Assembly (NCBI RefSeq): GCF_000380165.1
Contig: NZ_KB904654.1
Coordinates: 55,427-119,426 of the forward strand
From: Wenjunlia vitaminophila DSM 41686
Lineage (GTDB): Bacteria > Actinomycetota > Actinomycetes > Streptomycetales > Streptomycetaceae
DNA: 64,000 bases
Direction: 5' to 3'
Positions within the stretch are counted from its first letter, which is position 1. Each line of letters begins with the position of its first letter. Of the stretch, positions 46,253 through 57,100 are shown piece by piece. The notes beneath the pieces were generated by a model. It was not told the DNA's origin. It saw only the letters and a list, made by a program, of their open reading frames with translations, and made no database searches. Made by a program: the position numbers and the translations under genes.

Positions 46253-46266
46253 TGCGGGGAGCGAAG
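46253..46266 (-). promoter_or_regulatory. candidate ClgR binding site
   Basis: On the minus strand the sequence cttcgctccccgca matches seven of nine fixed positions of the motif GTTCGC-N5-GCG described for ClgR. It lies about 70-85 bases before the clgR start, so autoregulation is possible. With two mismatches it could be chance. Confidence 0.3.
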
Positions 46267-46288
46267 TCGTGTTCACTCAGGGCTGCAA

Positions 46289-46816
46289 TCATCCGCTGTC
46301 CCCCTGCTCCTCCACTGATCCCCTCCCTTGGTCGGGGCGGGCGCCCGGTGCGCCACGGAGCGTGTCGCGCAGCAGGCCGAGCACCGCGTCCACCGTGCCC
46401 TTGCGAATCCCGTCCCGATCGCCGGTGACGGCGGGACGAACGGCTGTGGAACCCTCCGGTCCGACCACCGCTACGTATACCGTGCCGACCGCCTTGCCGT
46501 CCTGCGGTTCGGGACCCGCTACTCCCGTAGTGGCTATTGCGTAATCAGCTCCGAGGAGCCGCCGTACACCCCGTGCCATCTCTTCTGCCACCTGCGGGTC
46601 GACCGCCCCTCGCTCCTCGAGCAGTCGGGGGTCGACCCCCAACACCGACCTCTTGACAGCGGTGGCGTAGGCGGTCACCGAGCCACGGACTGCCTGGGAC
46701 GCCCCCGGGACCGCGGTCAGCTCCGCCGCGACCAGGCCACCGGTCAGCGACTCGGCCACGGCCAGGGTGGCCCCGCGCTCCCGCAGGAGTACGAGGACCT
46801 CGGCCGCCAGGTTCAA
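46289..46816 (-). CDS. cinA: CinA C-terminal-domain protein, nicotinamide-nucleotide amidohydrolase (PncC-like)
   Basis: A 175-residue stand-alone CinA C-terminal domain, which deamidates NMN to nicotinate mononucleotide. Motifs are TLAVAESLTGGLVAAELT, GSVTAYATAVKRSVLGV and ATTGVAGPEPQDGKAVGTVYVA. The MoaB-like N-terminal CinA domain is absent. The TTG start at 46816 overlaps the pgsA stop (TTGA) and has GGAGG seven bases upstream, so translation is coupled to pgsA. clgR follows. Confidence 0.88.
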   Translation of the reverse strand: MNLAAEVLVLLRERGATLAVAESLTGGLVAAELTAVPGASQAVRGSVTAYATAVKRSVLGVDPRLLEERGAVDPQVAEEMARGVRRLLGADYAIATTGVAGPEPQDGKAVGTVYVAVVGPEGSTAVRPAVTGDRDGIRKGTVDAVLGLLRDTLRGAPGARPDQGRGSVEEQGDSG

Positions 46817-47547
46817 CGTGTCCCCTCCTGTGCCCGGCGCAGCCCGGCCCGACGCAGGACCACTGCCTGCCTGACGTAGTCGATGCCGGTGGCCAGGGTC
46901 AGCACCACCGCCGCCGCCATGATCCAGGCACGGGCCGTGGCCAGTGGGCCGGTCAGGGCCAACACGTACATCCCCACCGCGATGCCCTGGGTGAGGGTCT
47001 TGAGCTTGCCGCCCCGGCTGGCCGGGATCACTCCGTGTTTGATCACCCAGAACCGCATCAGGGTGATGCCCAGCTCGCGGACGAGGATCAGCGCGGTGAC
47101 CCACCACGCGAGGTCCCCGAGGGCGGAGAGCGAGATCAGCGCCGCCCCCATGATCGCTTTGTCGGCGATCGGGTCGGCGATCTTACCGAAGTCGGTGACC
47201 AGGTTGTTCCGCCGCGCCAACTCGCCGTCGAAGAGGTCGGTGATCATGGCCACGCTGAACGCGGCCCAGGCGAAGGAGCGCCACGCCGGGTCGTCACCGC
47301 CGTCGTGCACCAGCAGCACCACGAACCCCGGCACGAGCACCAGGCGGAGCATGGTCAGCGCGTTGGCGATGTTCCACAGGCTGACGGCGCGGACGGTACG
47401 GTCACCGAGACCGGCGGGCGGCACCGGCCGGCGCACACCACGGGTCGCCCCCCGCCCCGACGTTCCCCCCGGCTGCGGCACCGAGGCGGAGGCACCCGTG
47501 CCCGGAACACCGGGGACGGGCGCGCCGGAGGCGGGGACCGAGCTCAC
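46813..47547 (-). CDS. pgsA: PgsA, CDP-diacylglycerol-glycerol-3-phosphate phosphatidyltransferase
   Basis: A 244-residue membrane enzyme that makes phosphatidylglycerophosphate, the precursor of phosphatidylglycerol and cardiolipin. The CDP-alcohol phosphotransferase motif DG-x2-AR-x8-G-x3-D-x3-D appears as [23 protein letters not shown]. Several hydrophobic segments follow. Residues 1-52 are a Pro/Gly/Ala-rich extension. Start GTG 47547 overlaps the rimO stop (GTGA). A four-gene minus-strand operon rimO-pgsA-cinA-clgR is likely, as in other actinobacteria. Confidence 0.93.
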   Translation of the reverse strand: MSSVPASGAPVPGVPGTGASASVPQPGGTSGRGATRGVRRPVPPAGLGDRTVRAVSLWNIANALTMLRLVLVPGFVVLLVHDGGDDPAWRSFAWAAFSVAMITDLFDGELARRNNLVTDFGKIADPIADKAIMGAALISLSALGDLAWWVTALILVRELGITLMRFWVIKHGVIPASRGGKLKTLTQGIAVGMYVLALTGPLATARAWIMAAAVVLTLATGIDYVRQAVVLRRAGLRRAQEGTR

Positions 47548-48995
47548 GGGGTCGCCCCACAGCACTCGGCCACCAGGTCGGCTCCCTCAGTGTCGATCAC
47601 CTTGGCCTCCACCATCGCGCCCACGCGCACGTCACCGCCGACGAGCCGGACCAGGCCGTCGGTCTCCGGCGCCTGGTGCTCGGCGCGGCCAGTGGCCTCC
47701 CCGTCCTCGACCGACTCCACCAGCACCCGCACCGTGCTGCCCAGGCGCTCCTCGGCACGCTGGGCCGTGAGCTCCTCGGCGAGCCTGGAGACCCGGGCCA
47801 GCCGGTCGGCGACCTCGTCCGGCTCCAGCTTGCCCGGGTAGCCGGCGGCTTCGGTGCCCTCCTCGTCGGAGTACCCGAACACCCCGATGGCGTCCAGCCC
47901 GGCCAGCCCCAGGAAGCGCTCGAGCTCCGCCAGGTCGGCCTCGGTCTCACCGGGGAAGCCGACGATGAAGTTCGAACGCACCCCGGCCTCGGGGCTCCTC
48001 GCCCGGACCTGGGCCAGCAGTTCGAGGAAGCGGTCGGTGTCCCCGAAACGGCGCATGGCGCGCAGCACCGCCGGCGCGGAGTGCTGGAACGACAGGTCGA
48101 AGTAGGGGGCGACCTTGGGGGTGGACGTCAGCACCTCGATCAGCCCGGGCCGCATCTCGGCCGGCTGGAGGTAGCTCACCCGCACGCGCTCGATCCCCTC
48201 GACGGCGGCGAGCTCCGGCAGCAGCGTCTCCAGCAGCCGCAGGTCGCCCAGGTCCTTGCCGTAGGAGGTGTTGTTCTCACTGACCAGCATGATCTCCCGC
48301 ACGCCCTGCTCGGCGAGCCAGCGGGTCTCGGCGAGCACGTCGGACGGGCGGCGGGAGACGAACGCGCCGCGGAAGGAGGGGATGGCGCAGAAGGCGCACC
48401 TGCGGTCACAACCAGACGCCAGTTTGACCGCCGCGAAGGGCCCGTCGGCGAGACGGCGCCGCAGCGTGCGGGGGCCGGAGGCGGGGGCGACCCCGGGCGG
48501 CAGGTCCGCGGGGCCCGTGTCCGGCGCCGCGCCGTGCCCGGGGAGCGCGACCTGCGCGGACTGCCGCAGGGCGGGACTGACCGGCAGCAGCTTCCTCCGG
48601 TCGCGTGGGAGGTGGGATGCGTGCACCCCTCCCGCGAGGATGGTGCGCAGCCGCTCGGAGATGTCCTCGTAGTCGTCGAAGCCGAGCACGCCGTCCGCCT
48701 CCGGGAGGGCGTCGGCGAGTTCCTTGCCGTAGCGCTCGGCCATGCACCCGACGGCGACCACGGCCTGGGTCCGCCCGACGCCCTTGAGGTCGTTGGCCTC
48801 GAGCAGGGCGTCCACCGAGTCCTTCTTGGCCGCCTCGACGAAGCCACAGGTGTTGACGACGGCGACCTCGGCGTCCGCGGCGTCCTCGACGAGTTGCCAC
48901 CCGTCGGCCGCCAGGCGCCCCGCGAGCTCTTCTGAGTCCACCTCGTTGCGGGCGCAACCGAGGGTGACGAGGGCGACGGTACGGCGTTCGGGCAT
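47544..48995 (-). CDS. rimO: RimO, ribosomal protein S12 methylthiotransferase
   Basis: A radical SAM enzyme that adds a methylthio group to an Asp of ribosomal protein S12. The 483-residue protein has auxiliary cluster Cys C14, C50 and C84 ([26 protein letters not shown]), radical SAM Cys C196-x3-C200-x2-C203 (GCDRRCAFC) and a TRAM domain at the C-terminus. Between the first two domains, residues about 142-182 are a Pro/Gly/Ala-rich insertion. ATG 48995. A paralogue of miaB in this window. Its stop overlaps the pgsA start. Confidence 0.95.
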   Translation of the reverse strand: MPERRTVALVTLGCARNEVDSEELAGRLAADGWQLVEDAADAEVAVVNTCGFVEAAKKDSVDALLEANDLKGVGRTQAVVAVGCMAERYGKELADALPEADGVLGFDDYEDISERLRTILAGGVHASHLPRDRRKLLPVSPALRQSAQVALPGHGAAPDTGPADLPPGVAPASGPRTLRRRLADGPFAAVKLASGCDRRCAFCAIPSFRGAFVSRRPSDVLAETRWLAEQGVREIMLVSENNTSYGKDLGDLRLLETLLPELAAVEGIERVRVSYLQPAEMRPGLIEVLTSTPKVAPYFDLSFQHSAPAVLRAMRRFGDTDRFLELLAQVRARSPEAGVRSNFIVGFPGETEADLAELERFLGLAGLDAIGVFGYSDEEGTEAAGYPGKLEPDEVADRLARVSRLAEELTAQRAEERLGSTVRVLVESVEDGEATGRAEHQAPETDGLVRLVGGDVRVGAMVEAKVIDTEGADLVAECCGATP

Positions 48996-49117
48996 GGAGT
49001 CAGCCTACTTTGTCCGAGCCCGGCGCCCACCCCGCGGGCCACGTGAGGTATTCACATCGCGCCGCCCGCCGCCCGCCGCCGGCCAGGAGCGGGCGGGCCG
49101 GGGGTGGCGGACACGTC

Positions 49118-49150
49118 GGTGCCGCCGCGGTCCAGGACCGCGGCGGCACC
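49118..49150 (-). terminator. terminator of the RodZ-like gene
   Basis: Sixteen-base arms (ggtgccgccgcggtcc and its complement) flank a single A, effectively a 14-bp stem with a five-base loop. It lies 32 bases beyond the stop of the gene at 49182-49997 on the minus strand. Confidence 0.7.
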
Positions 49151-49181
49151 GAGGAGGACGCCGGTCGGGCAGCGCCGTCGG

Positions 49182-49997
49182 TCAGCCGGCCTCCGGATCA
49201 CCGGGGGTGAAGGTCAGTCGGGCGACGTCTCCTGGCTCGCCGGGCGTCCCGAGGTCCTTGCCGTTGACGAACATCTTGATGGCACCGGCGTTGCCGATCA
49301 CCAGCTTGATCTCCTCGTCATCGGTGAAGGTTTCGGAACTGCCCTTCTCCAGCGTCCCCTGGAACAGCGATTTGCCGTTCTTGCTGGTCGCGGAGATCCA
49401 ACTGCGGTCATCGACCGCGGTGGCCTTGACCGTGACCTTGTCCGGGGGCGCGGCGGCGATGGCGCTGTCCGTGGGCGCGGGCCGGCCCACCTTGCTTCCG
49501 GGCTCCTTGCTCTTGTCCGTCGGCTTGGCGGTCGGACTGGCGGACGAGCCGCCGGCCCTGGGAGAGCCCGAGTCATCGCCGCCTCGGACCAGGTTGAACC
49601 CGACGAACGCGATCACCACCGCGATGGCGGCCACCATCGCCGCCGTCCAGTTGGGCCTGCGTCGGTCGGTACGGACCCGCTCCGTCTCGAACAGTTGAGC
49701 GGGTTGAGTGGGTGTGGGCGCGCCGTACTCGGCGTCGTACCGCGCGACCAGGGCGCCCGAATCGATCCCCAAGGCCTTGGCGATCTGCCTGACGTGGCCG
49801 CGGGCGTAGAAGTCGCCGCCACACCGGGAGAAGTCGTCCTCCTCGATCGCACGCACGATCGGGACACGAATCCGGGTGCGGGCACTGACCTCGTCGACGG
49901 TCAGGCCGGCGTCCAGACGCGCCTGAGCGAGGACACGGCCGACCGAGGGCTGTGGGTCGGGAACGGAGTCACCGGGAGGGAGGTTGCCGATGGACAC
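49182..49997 (-). CDS. RodZ-like helix-turn-helix membrane protein (DUF4115)
   Basis: A 271-residue protein with an N-terminal HTH_25 domain (about 15-85, GRVLAQARLDAGLTVDEVSARTRIRVPIVRAIEEDDF, ARGHVRQIAKALGID), one membrane segment (about 118-138, AAMVAAIAVVIAFVGFNLV), a polar linker and an outer DUF4115 domain (about 185-265). This is the RodZ architecture, a cytoskeleton-associated cell-shape protein. In Streptomyces, which grows at the tip without a classical rod system, the role is unclear. Start GTG 49997 follows AAAGG. It lies downstream of ftsK on the same strand. Confidence 0.88.
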   Translation of the reverse strand: MSIGNLPPGDSVPDPQPSVGRVLAQARLDAGLTVDEVSARTRIRVPIVRAIEEDDFSRCGGDFYARGHVRQIAKALGIDSGALVARYDAEYGAPTPTQPAQLFETERVRTDRRRPNWTAAMVAAIAVVIAFVGFNLVRGGDDSGSPRAGGSSASPTAKPTDKSKEPGSKVGRPAPTDSAIAAAPPDKVTVKATAVDDRSWISATSKNGKSLFQGTLEKGSSETFTDDEEIKLVIGNAGAIKMFVNGKDLGTPGEPGDVARLTFTPGDPEAG

Positions 49998-50234
49998 GAG
50001 AGCGCCTTTCGAGCGTGAGCCACCTGCTGGTCATTCAGTCTAGGACCGGTCGGAAAGCGATAGGCAAGCGGTGGCGCCGGTTTGTCGGCCATCGGGATTG
50101 CCCGATGACGTCCCCGGGTTCACCACCATTGCCCAGGCACTTTTCACGAAAGGCGGAAACGGTTATGCACCTCCCCCACAAGTCTCACTCGTTCGAGCTA
50201 ACAGGCGGCCTGACGGCGGATCGCCGACCGGCTC

Positions 50235-53132
50235 TCAGGGCGGGCCGTCCCCACGGAGCGTGGCCAGGACGGAATCGAGCTCATCGGGCTTGATCAGCAC
50301 GTCACGGGCCTTGGATCCCTCACTCGGGCCTACGACCCCGCGAGACTCCATCAGGTCCATCAGTCTGCCCGCCTTAGCGAAACCTACACGCAACTTGCGC
50401 TGCAACATCGAGGTGGACCCGAACTGTGTCGAGACCACCAGCTCCGCGGCCTGGCAGAGCAAATCGAGATCGTCCCCGATGTCCTCGTCGATCTCCTTCT
50501 TGCGGCCGCCGCCGACGGTCACGTCCTCCCGGTACGTCGGGGTGAGCTGGGCCTTGCAGTGCTCCACCACCGCACCGAGCTCCGGCTCGGTGACATAGGC
50601 CCCCTGCATCCGGACCGGCTTGTTGGCGCCCATCGGCAGGAACAAGGCGTCGCCCTTGCCGATGAGCTTCTCGGCCCCCGGCTGATCCAGGATGACCCGG
50701 CTGTCCGCCAGCGAGGACGTCGCGAACGCCAGTCGGGACGGGACGTTCGCCTTGATCAGCCCGGTGACCACGTCCACACTGGGACGCTGGGTGGCCAGCA
50801 CCAGGTGGATGCCCGCGGCACGGGCCAACTGGGTGATCCGGACGATGGAGTCCTCCACGTCCCTCGGCGCGACCATCATCAGGTCCGCCAGCTCGTCCAC
50901 GATCACCAACAGGTACGGGTACGGCGCCAGTTCCCGTTCACTGCCCGGCGGCAGGGTGATCCCGCCGGTACGCACCGCCCGGTTGAAGTCGTCGATGTGC
51001 CGGAAGCCGAACGCCGCCAGGTCGTCGTACCGCAGGTCCATCTCGCGCACCACCCACTGCAACGCCTCCGCGGCCCGCTTGGGGTTGGTGATGATCGGCG
51101 TGATCAGGTGCGGGATGCCCTCGTACGCGGTCAGCTCGACCCGCTTGGGATCGACCAACACCATCCGAACCTGGTCCGGGGTGGCCCTGACCAGTACCGA
51201 GGTGATCAGTCCGTTGATGCACGAGGACTTGCCCGCGCCGGTCGCGCCGGCCACGAGCACGTGCGGCATCCGGGCCAGGTTGGCGACGACGTAGCCGCCC
51301 TCCACGTCCTTCCCCAGCGCGACCAGCAACGGGTGCTCGTCCTGCCCCGCCTCCTGGGAACACAGCACGTCGCCGAGCTTGACCATCTCCCGGTCGGTGT
51401 TGGGGATCTCGATGCCCACCGCCGAGCGGCCCGGGATCGGGCTGAGGATGCGCACGTCCGGACTGGCCACCGCGTAGGCGATGTTCTTGGCCAACGCGGT
51501 GATCCGCTCCACCTTGACCGCGGGCCCGAGCTCCACCACGTACCTGGTCACCGTCGGACCACGGGTGAACCCGGTGACCCTCGCGTCCACCTTGAACTCG
51601 GAGAACACCACGGTCAGGGCCCGCACCACGTCGTCGTTGGCCTGGCTCCTCGCCTTGCCCGGCCCGCCGCGCTCCAGCAGGCGCAACGGCGGCAGCGCAT
51701 AGCCGACGTCCCCGGAGAGCTGGAACTGCTCGGCGCGGGGCGGCAGCGGCTCGGTCCTCGGCGGCACCTCGGGCGCAGCCTCCGACTCGTGCCCCGAGGG
51801 GGCCTGGGGCCGCGCCGGTGGCGGGGTGGGCGTCGCCTCCCGGCCGGCGTCCCGCTCGCCCCCCTCGGCGCCCCCCGCTCCCCGTACCGTCTCCCGCAGA
51901 CCAGCGACGACCGGGGACGGCTGCACCCCGTGCAACACCGCGCCGTCCAGAGCCGCCGCGGCGGCCTGCGCCACCTCCACGGCGTCCGAGGAGGGCGCCG
52001 CGGTCCTCGCCCGGGAGCGGCGCCGGGGGCGGCGGGGGGACGGCGGCGGGGTTGGCGAACCGGCCTCCTCCTCCGCCTCGTCCCAGAGGTCGTCCTCGTC
52101 AACGGGCAGGTGTTCGAACGGCGGTGTCTCGGACCGACGGCGGACGGAGCGGCGACGCGGTGCCGGCACCGCCTCGGCCCCGTCTTCCGCGACGGGGTGG
52201 CCGCCGGTTCGCTCGTCCTCCCACTCCCCCTCGGCCACCGGCGCCCGCACCACGCCGATCCTGGCGCCCAACTGCCGCATCCGCCGGGGTACCGCGTTCA
52301 CCGGGGTCGCGGTGATCACCAGCAACCCGAAGAAGGTCACCAGGAGCAGCAGCACGAGCGCCAACGCCGACCCGACGGTGAACAACAACGGTTTGGCGAC
52401 GCCCCAGCCGACCAGGCCACCCGCCTCGCGAAGCCTCCTGGAGCCGGCGTCACGTTCCGGTGCGTCACACCACAGGTGCACCAGCCCCAGCACACCGACG
52501 CCCAGCGCGGAGAGGCCGATGACCACCCGTCCGTTGGCGTCCGGCCGGTCCGGATGGCGCATCAGCCGGACCGCCACCACGCCCAGCACCACCGGGAACA
52601 CGAGGTCGAGCCGACCGAAGGCACCGGTGATCAACCACGTCACCAGGTCCCCGACGGGCCCGTCCAACCGGGACCAGGTTCCCGCGGCGATCACCAGCGA
52701 CAGTCCGAGCAGGAACAGCGCCAGCCCGTCCTTGCGCAGCGCCGGATCCAGCCCCCTGGCCCCCTTGCCTATTCCGCGCAGCACGGCCCCCACGGTGTGG
52801 GCCAGCGCGAGCCAGCAGGCACGCAGCAGCCGCAGCACCGGACGGGTGGGCGACGGCGGGGGCGGTGGGGGCGCGGCCTTGGCCGGGGCCTTCTTCGCCG
52901 GGGCCTTGGCGGCAGCCTTCTTCGCCGGGGCCTTCTTCGCCCCGGTCCGCTTCGCCGGGGCCTTGCTGGCCGCGGCCCTGCTCGCCGAACTCTTCTTCGC
53001 CGGCGCCTTCTTGGCGGGAGTCTTCTTCACTGGAGCCCTCTTGGTGGCCGCCGCGCCCGCGGGCCGCCCCTGCTTCCCGGCCCGCCCCGGGCCGTACCTG
53101 TGGCCATGCTGGGAGATTAGCGTTCCGCCCAC
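50235..53132 (-). CDS. ftsK: FtsK/SpoIIIE-family DNA translocase
   Basis: FtsK pumps chromosomes through closing septa, in Streptomyces mainly at sporulation. About 965 residues: an Ala/Lys/Pro-rich repeat tail (KKAPAKK-type, about the first 80), membrane segments, a Pro/Arg-rich linker, and the motor with Walker A GATGAGKSS, Walker B LLVIVDELADLM and the gamma winged helix (STSMLQRKLRVGFAKAGRLMDLMESRGVVGP). The start is uncertain: GTG 53132 is used, but no ribosome binding site is near. The expected ATG (MATGTARG) at 53107 is in a different frame, which hints at a one-base indel close to the start. Confidence 0.92.
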   Translation of the reverse strand: MGGTLISQHGHRYGPGRAGKQGRPAGAAATKRAPVKKTPAKKAPAKKSSASRAAASKAPAKRTGAKKAPAKKAAAKAPAKKAPAKAAPPPPPPSPTRPVLRLLRACWLALAHTVGAVLRGIGKGARGLDPALRKDGLALFLLGLSLVIAAGTWSRLDGPVGDLVTWLITGAFGRLDLVFPVVLGVVAVRLMRHPDRPDANGRVVIGLSALGVGVLGLVHLWCDAPERDAGSRRLREAGGLVGWGVAKPLLFTVGSALALVLLLLVTFFGLLVITATPVNAVPRRMRQLGARIGVVRAPVAEGEWEDERTGGHPVAEDGAEAVPAPRRRSVRRRSETPPFEHLPVDEDDLWDEAEEEAGSPTPPPSPRRPRRRSRARTAAPSSDAVEVAQAAAAALDGAVLHGVQPSPVVAGLRETVRGAGGAEGGERDAGREATPTPPPARPQAPSGHESEAAPEVPPRTEPLPPRAEQFQLSGDVGYALPPLRLLERGGPGKARSQANDDVVRALTVVFSEFKVDARVTGFTRGPTVTRYVVELGPAVKVERITALAKNIAYAVASPDVRILSPIPGRSAVGIEIPNTDREMVKLGDVLCSQEAGQDEHPLLVALGKDVEGGYVVANLARMPHVLVAGATGAGKSSCINGLITSVLVRATPDQVRMVLVDPKRVELTAYEGIPHLITPIITNPKRAAEALQWVVREMDLRYDDLAAFGFRHIDDFNRAVRTGGITLPPGSERELAPYPYLLVIVDELADLMMVAPRDVEDSIVRITQLARAAGIHLVLATQRPSVDVVTGLIKANVPSRLAFATSSLADSRVILDQPGAEKLIGKGDALFLPMGANKPVRMQGAYVTEPELGAVVEHCKAQLTPTYREDVTVGGGRKKEIDEDIGDDLDLLCQAAELVVSTQFGSTSMLQRKLRVGFAKAGRLMDLMESRGVVGPSEGSKARDVLIKPDELDSVLATLRGDGPP

Positions 53133-53265
53133 GCAGGAACACGTGTACACCGGGTACGCGTGTCGATCGGCGCCCGACCGGCAGTGACCCGCACCCCGGA
53201 GCATGCAGTGTGACCAGGGGGCGCGACCAGGGGCACCAGCTACCGGACGACGGGCGCACCGGGGG

Positions 53266-53916
53266 CTAGCTGCCCGGCTCCAGCGCGTCCAGGGCACGCC
53301 GGAGCCCGGAGAGCTTGCGTTCCAGATGGGCCGCGGTGGCGATCGCCGCCGCGTCCGAGGAGCCGTCGAGCTGCTTGGACAGCGCTTCGGCCTGCTCCTC
53401 CACCGCGGCCAGCCGGGCCGACAGCTCGGCCAGCAGGCCGGTGGACTCCTGGGCCGGGCCGCTGCCGCCCTCCCCCTGACCGCCCTCCACCTGAAGCCGC
53501 AGCAGCGACGCCTGCTCCCTGAGCTGGCAGTTCTGCCGGTACATCTCGACGAACACCGACACCTTGGCGCGCAGCACCCACGGGTCGAACGGCTTGGAGA
53601 TGTAGTCCACGGCACCCGCCGCGTAACCCCGGAAGGTGTGGTGCGGGCCATGGTTGATCGCCGTCAGGAAGATGATCGGGATGTCCCTGGTCCGCTCTCG
53701 CCGCTTGATGTGCGCCGCGGTCTCGAACCCGTCCATGCCCGGCATCTGCACATCGAGCAGGATCACCGCGAAGTCGTCGGTGAGCAATGCCTTGAGTGCT
53801 TCTTCTCCGGACGATGCCCGCACCAGCGTCTGATCGAGCGCGGAGAGGATGGCCTCCAGCGCGAGCAGATTCTCCGGCCGGTCATCGACCAGGAGGATCT
53901 TGGCCTTCTGCACCAT
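53266..53916 (-). CDS. osaB: OsaB, response regulator of the osmoadaptation system
   Basis: A 216-residue response regulator with a receiver domain (about 4-125: ILLVDDRPENLLAL, phospho-Asp in VILLDVQMPGMDGF, DYISKPFD) and a C-terminal coiled-coil instead of a DNA-binding domain (about 130-210). Its place beside osaA matches S. coelicolor osaB, required for osmoadaptation. Start ATG 53916 follows GAGGAGG by seven bases. It is downstream of osaA with 246 bases between. Confidence 0.92.
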   Translation of the reverse strand: MVQKAKILLVDDRPENLLALEAILSALDQTLVRASSGEEALKALLTDDFAVILLDVQMPGMDGFETAAHIKRRERTRDIPIIFLTAINHGPHHTFRGYAAGAVDYISKPFDPWVLRAKVSVFVEMYRQNCQLREQASLLRLQVEGGQGEGGSGPAQESTGLLAELSARLAAVEEQAEALSKQLDGSSDAAAIATAAHLERKLSGLRRALDALEPGS

Positions 53917-54162
53917 GGCCCAACCTCCTCGTCCCGGCATGGGGCCTCCCCTGCTCGAAGAGCTCGGGGAAGCACCGGGCGCTGCCCCCAGGGACGGCTT
54001 CTGTAGGCCGCCCGTCCTTGTGCCGGTCATGGTAGCCGCACCCCACCGTTCGCCACACCCTGTCACCGACATGTCACTGTGCACGTACCGAGAACGCGCT
54101 TCGGACCGGGAAGGTTCCGCTGAGCGCCGCCCGCACCGTGTGGCCCACGGGTCGTCAGCCGC

Positions 54163-57100
54163 TCAACGCGCGCCCAGCCACTGGCCCATGACGGTCAGCA
54201 GGTGGTCGGTGTCCACCGGCTTGGTCACGTGGTCCGACGCGCCCGCCTCGATGCTCTTCTCCCGGTCCCCCTTCATCGCCTTCGCGGTGAGGGCGATGAT
54301 CGGCAGCCCGGCGAACTGCGGCATCCTGCGGATCGCCGCCGTCGTTGCGTACCCGTCCATCTCCGGCATCATGATATCCATCAGGACGAGCGCGACATCG
54401 TCATGCTGTTCGAGGACCTCGATCCCCTCGCGTCCGTTCTCGGCGTACAGCACGGTCAGGCCATGCTGCTCGAGCACGCTGGTGAGCGCAAACACATTAC
54501 GGACGTCGTCATCGACGACGAGGACCTTCTGTCCCTGGAACCCGGCCTTGAAACCTTCACCACCCGCGGAGTCCTCCCAGGGCTGGACCCATGAGTCCCG
54601 CGCGGGTGACTGTACCGCAGGCTGGCCGGCCGCAGCGGCCGACGCGCTCTCCCGACGCGCCGCCCGACTCCTGCGAATCCTGGCCAGGCCGCCCCCGGCC
54701 CTACTGCGGGTGGTCGCCGACGGCTCCAGGTCGTGCAGCGGGGCGTCCGCGCCCTCCGTGGAGTCGCCCTCGGGCAGCGCGGACAACTGCGGGTAGCCGG
54801 AGGCCGGCCATTCCCCGCAGACCAGCGGCAGGTACAGCGTGAAGGTGCTGCCCCGCCCCGGCTGGCTGTCCGCGTGGATCTCCCCGCCGAGGAGCCTGGC
54901 GATCTCCCGACTGATCGAAAGGCCCAGGCCGGTACCCCCGTACTTGCGGCTGGTGGTGCCGTCGGCCTGCTTGAACGCCTCGAAGATCACACGCATCTTG
55001 CTGGCGGCGATGCCGATCCCGGTGTCCGTGACCGAGAACGCGATCATCTCCTGCTCCGGGTCCTGGATCGCCCCGGACTCCAGCAACTGCTCCTTGATGT
55101 ACACCGGAACGTCCTCGCCGGCCGGTCGGATCACCAGCTCCACCGCGCCGGTGTCGGTGAACTTCACCGCGTTGGACAGCAGGTTCCGCAGCACCTGGAG
55201 CAGTCGCTGCTCGTCGGTGTGCAGGGTCAGCGGGAGCTCCGGCGAGACCCTGACCGAGAAGTCCAGGCCCTTCTCGGCGGTCAACGGCCGGAACGTGGCC
55301 TCGACGTAGTCCACCAACTGCACCAACGCGATCCTGGTCGGGCTGACGTCCATCTTCCCTGCCTCGACCTTGGACAGGTCAAGGATGTCGTTGATGAGCT
55401 GGAGCAGGTCGGCGCCGGCGCCGTGGATCGTCTCGGCGAACTCCACCTGCTTCGGCGACAGGTTGCTCTCCGCGTTGTCGGCGAGCAACTTGGCCAGGAT
55501 CAGCAGCGAGTTCAGCGGGGTGCGCAGCTCGTGCGACATGTTCGCGAGGAACTCGGACTTGTACCGCATGGACAGGGCGAGCTGCTCGGCCCGCTCCTCC
55601 AGCACCTGCCGGGCCTCTTCGATCTTGTTGTTCTGGATCTCGATGTCGCGGTTCTGCCGGGCGAGCAGTTCGGCCTTCTCCTCAAGTTCCGCGTTGGACC
55701 TCTGCAGCGCCGCCTGCCGGCTCTCCAGCTCGGCCGAACGCTCCTTGAGCTGGGTGGTCAGCTCCTGGGACTGGCGCAGCAGCGCCTCGGTCTTGGTGTT
55801 GACCCCGATGGTGTTGACGGTGACCGCGATCATCTCCGCGATCTGGTCCAGGAAGTCCCGGTGGACCTGGGTGAACGGCTGGAACGAGGCCAGCTCGATC
55901 ACCCCGAGCAACTGGCCCTCGAACTGCACCGGCAGCACCACCACGTTGACCGGAGAGGCATCCCCCAGCCCCGAGGCGATCTTCAAGTAGCCGGGCGGAG
56001 CGGACTCCACCAGGATCGTCGCCTTCTCCAACGCCACCTGACCGACCAGTGACTCACCCATGCGGTAGGTGGTCGGCATGGAGCGGGTGGAGTAGCCGTA
56101 GCCGCCGATCAGCCGCAGCTCCACCTCCTCGTTGCCCGGCCGGAGACCGGCCTCGTCGCCGCCCTCGGCCTCCAGCGCCGGTTCGGCGAGGAAGAAGGCG
56201 CCGTGCCGGGCACCCACCACCGGGGTCAGCTCGCTCATGATCAGCGCAGCGACGTCCCGGAGCTCCCGCCGGCCCTGCATCAGCCCGGAGATGCGGGCCA
56301 GCTCGGTCTTCAGCCAGTTCTGCTCACGGTTGGTCTGCGTGGTCTCCCGCAGGTTGTGGATCATCTGGTTGATGTTGTTCTTCAACATCTCCAGTTCGCC
56401 CGCGGCGTCCACGTCGATCCTCGGGGTGAGGTCCCCACGGGTCACCGCGGTGGCCACCTCGGCGATCGCCCTGACCTGCCGGGTCAGGCTGCTGGCCAGC
56501 TCGTTCACCGACTCCGTCAGGTCCTGCCAGGTGCCGACCACACCGGGGACTCGGGCCTGGCCGCCGAGGATGCCCTCCGTACCCACCTCCCGGGCCACGC
56601 GGGTCAGCTCGTCGGCGAACGCGGAGAGCTGGTCCACCATCGTGTTGATCGTCGTCTTCAGCTCCAGGATCTCCCCCCGGGCGTCCACGTCGATCTTCTT
56701 GGTCAGGTCGCCCTTGGCCACCGCGGTGGTGACCAGCGCGATGTTCCGCACCTGGGTGGTCAGGTTCGACGCCATCGAGTTCACCGACTCGGTGAGGTCC
56801 TTCCAGGTGCCCGACACCCCGGGCACGTCGGCCTGCCCGCCCAGCCGGCCCTCGGTGCCCACCTCACGGGCCACCCGGGTCACCTGCTCGGCGAACTTGC
56901 GCAGCGTCTCCGTCATCTCGTTGACCGTGTCAGCCAGCTCGGCGACCTCGCCGCGTGCCTCCACGGTGACCTTCTTGGTGAGGTCGCCGCTGGCCACCGC
57001 CGACGCGACCTGCGAGATGTTCCGCACCTGGCTGGTCAGGTTGTTGGCCATCAGGTTGACGTTGTCGGTCAGGTCCTTCCAGATCCCCGAGGCGTTGCGG

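Noticed and set aside
52880..53040. Imperfect repeats in the 5' part of ftsK considered as CRISPR or tandem repeat element
   Set aside because: They simply encode the Ala/Lys/Pro-rich KKAPAKK-type tail of FtsK and have no spacer structure.
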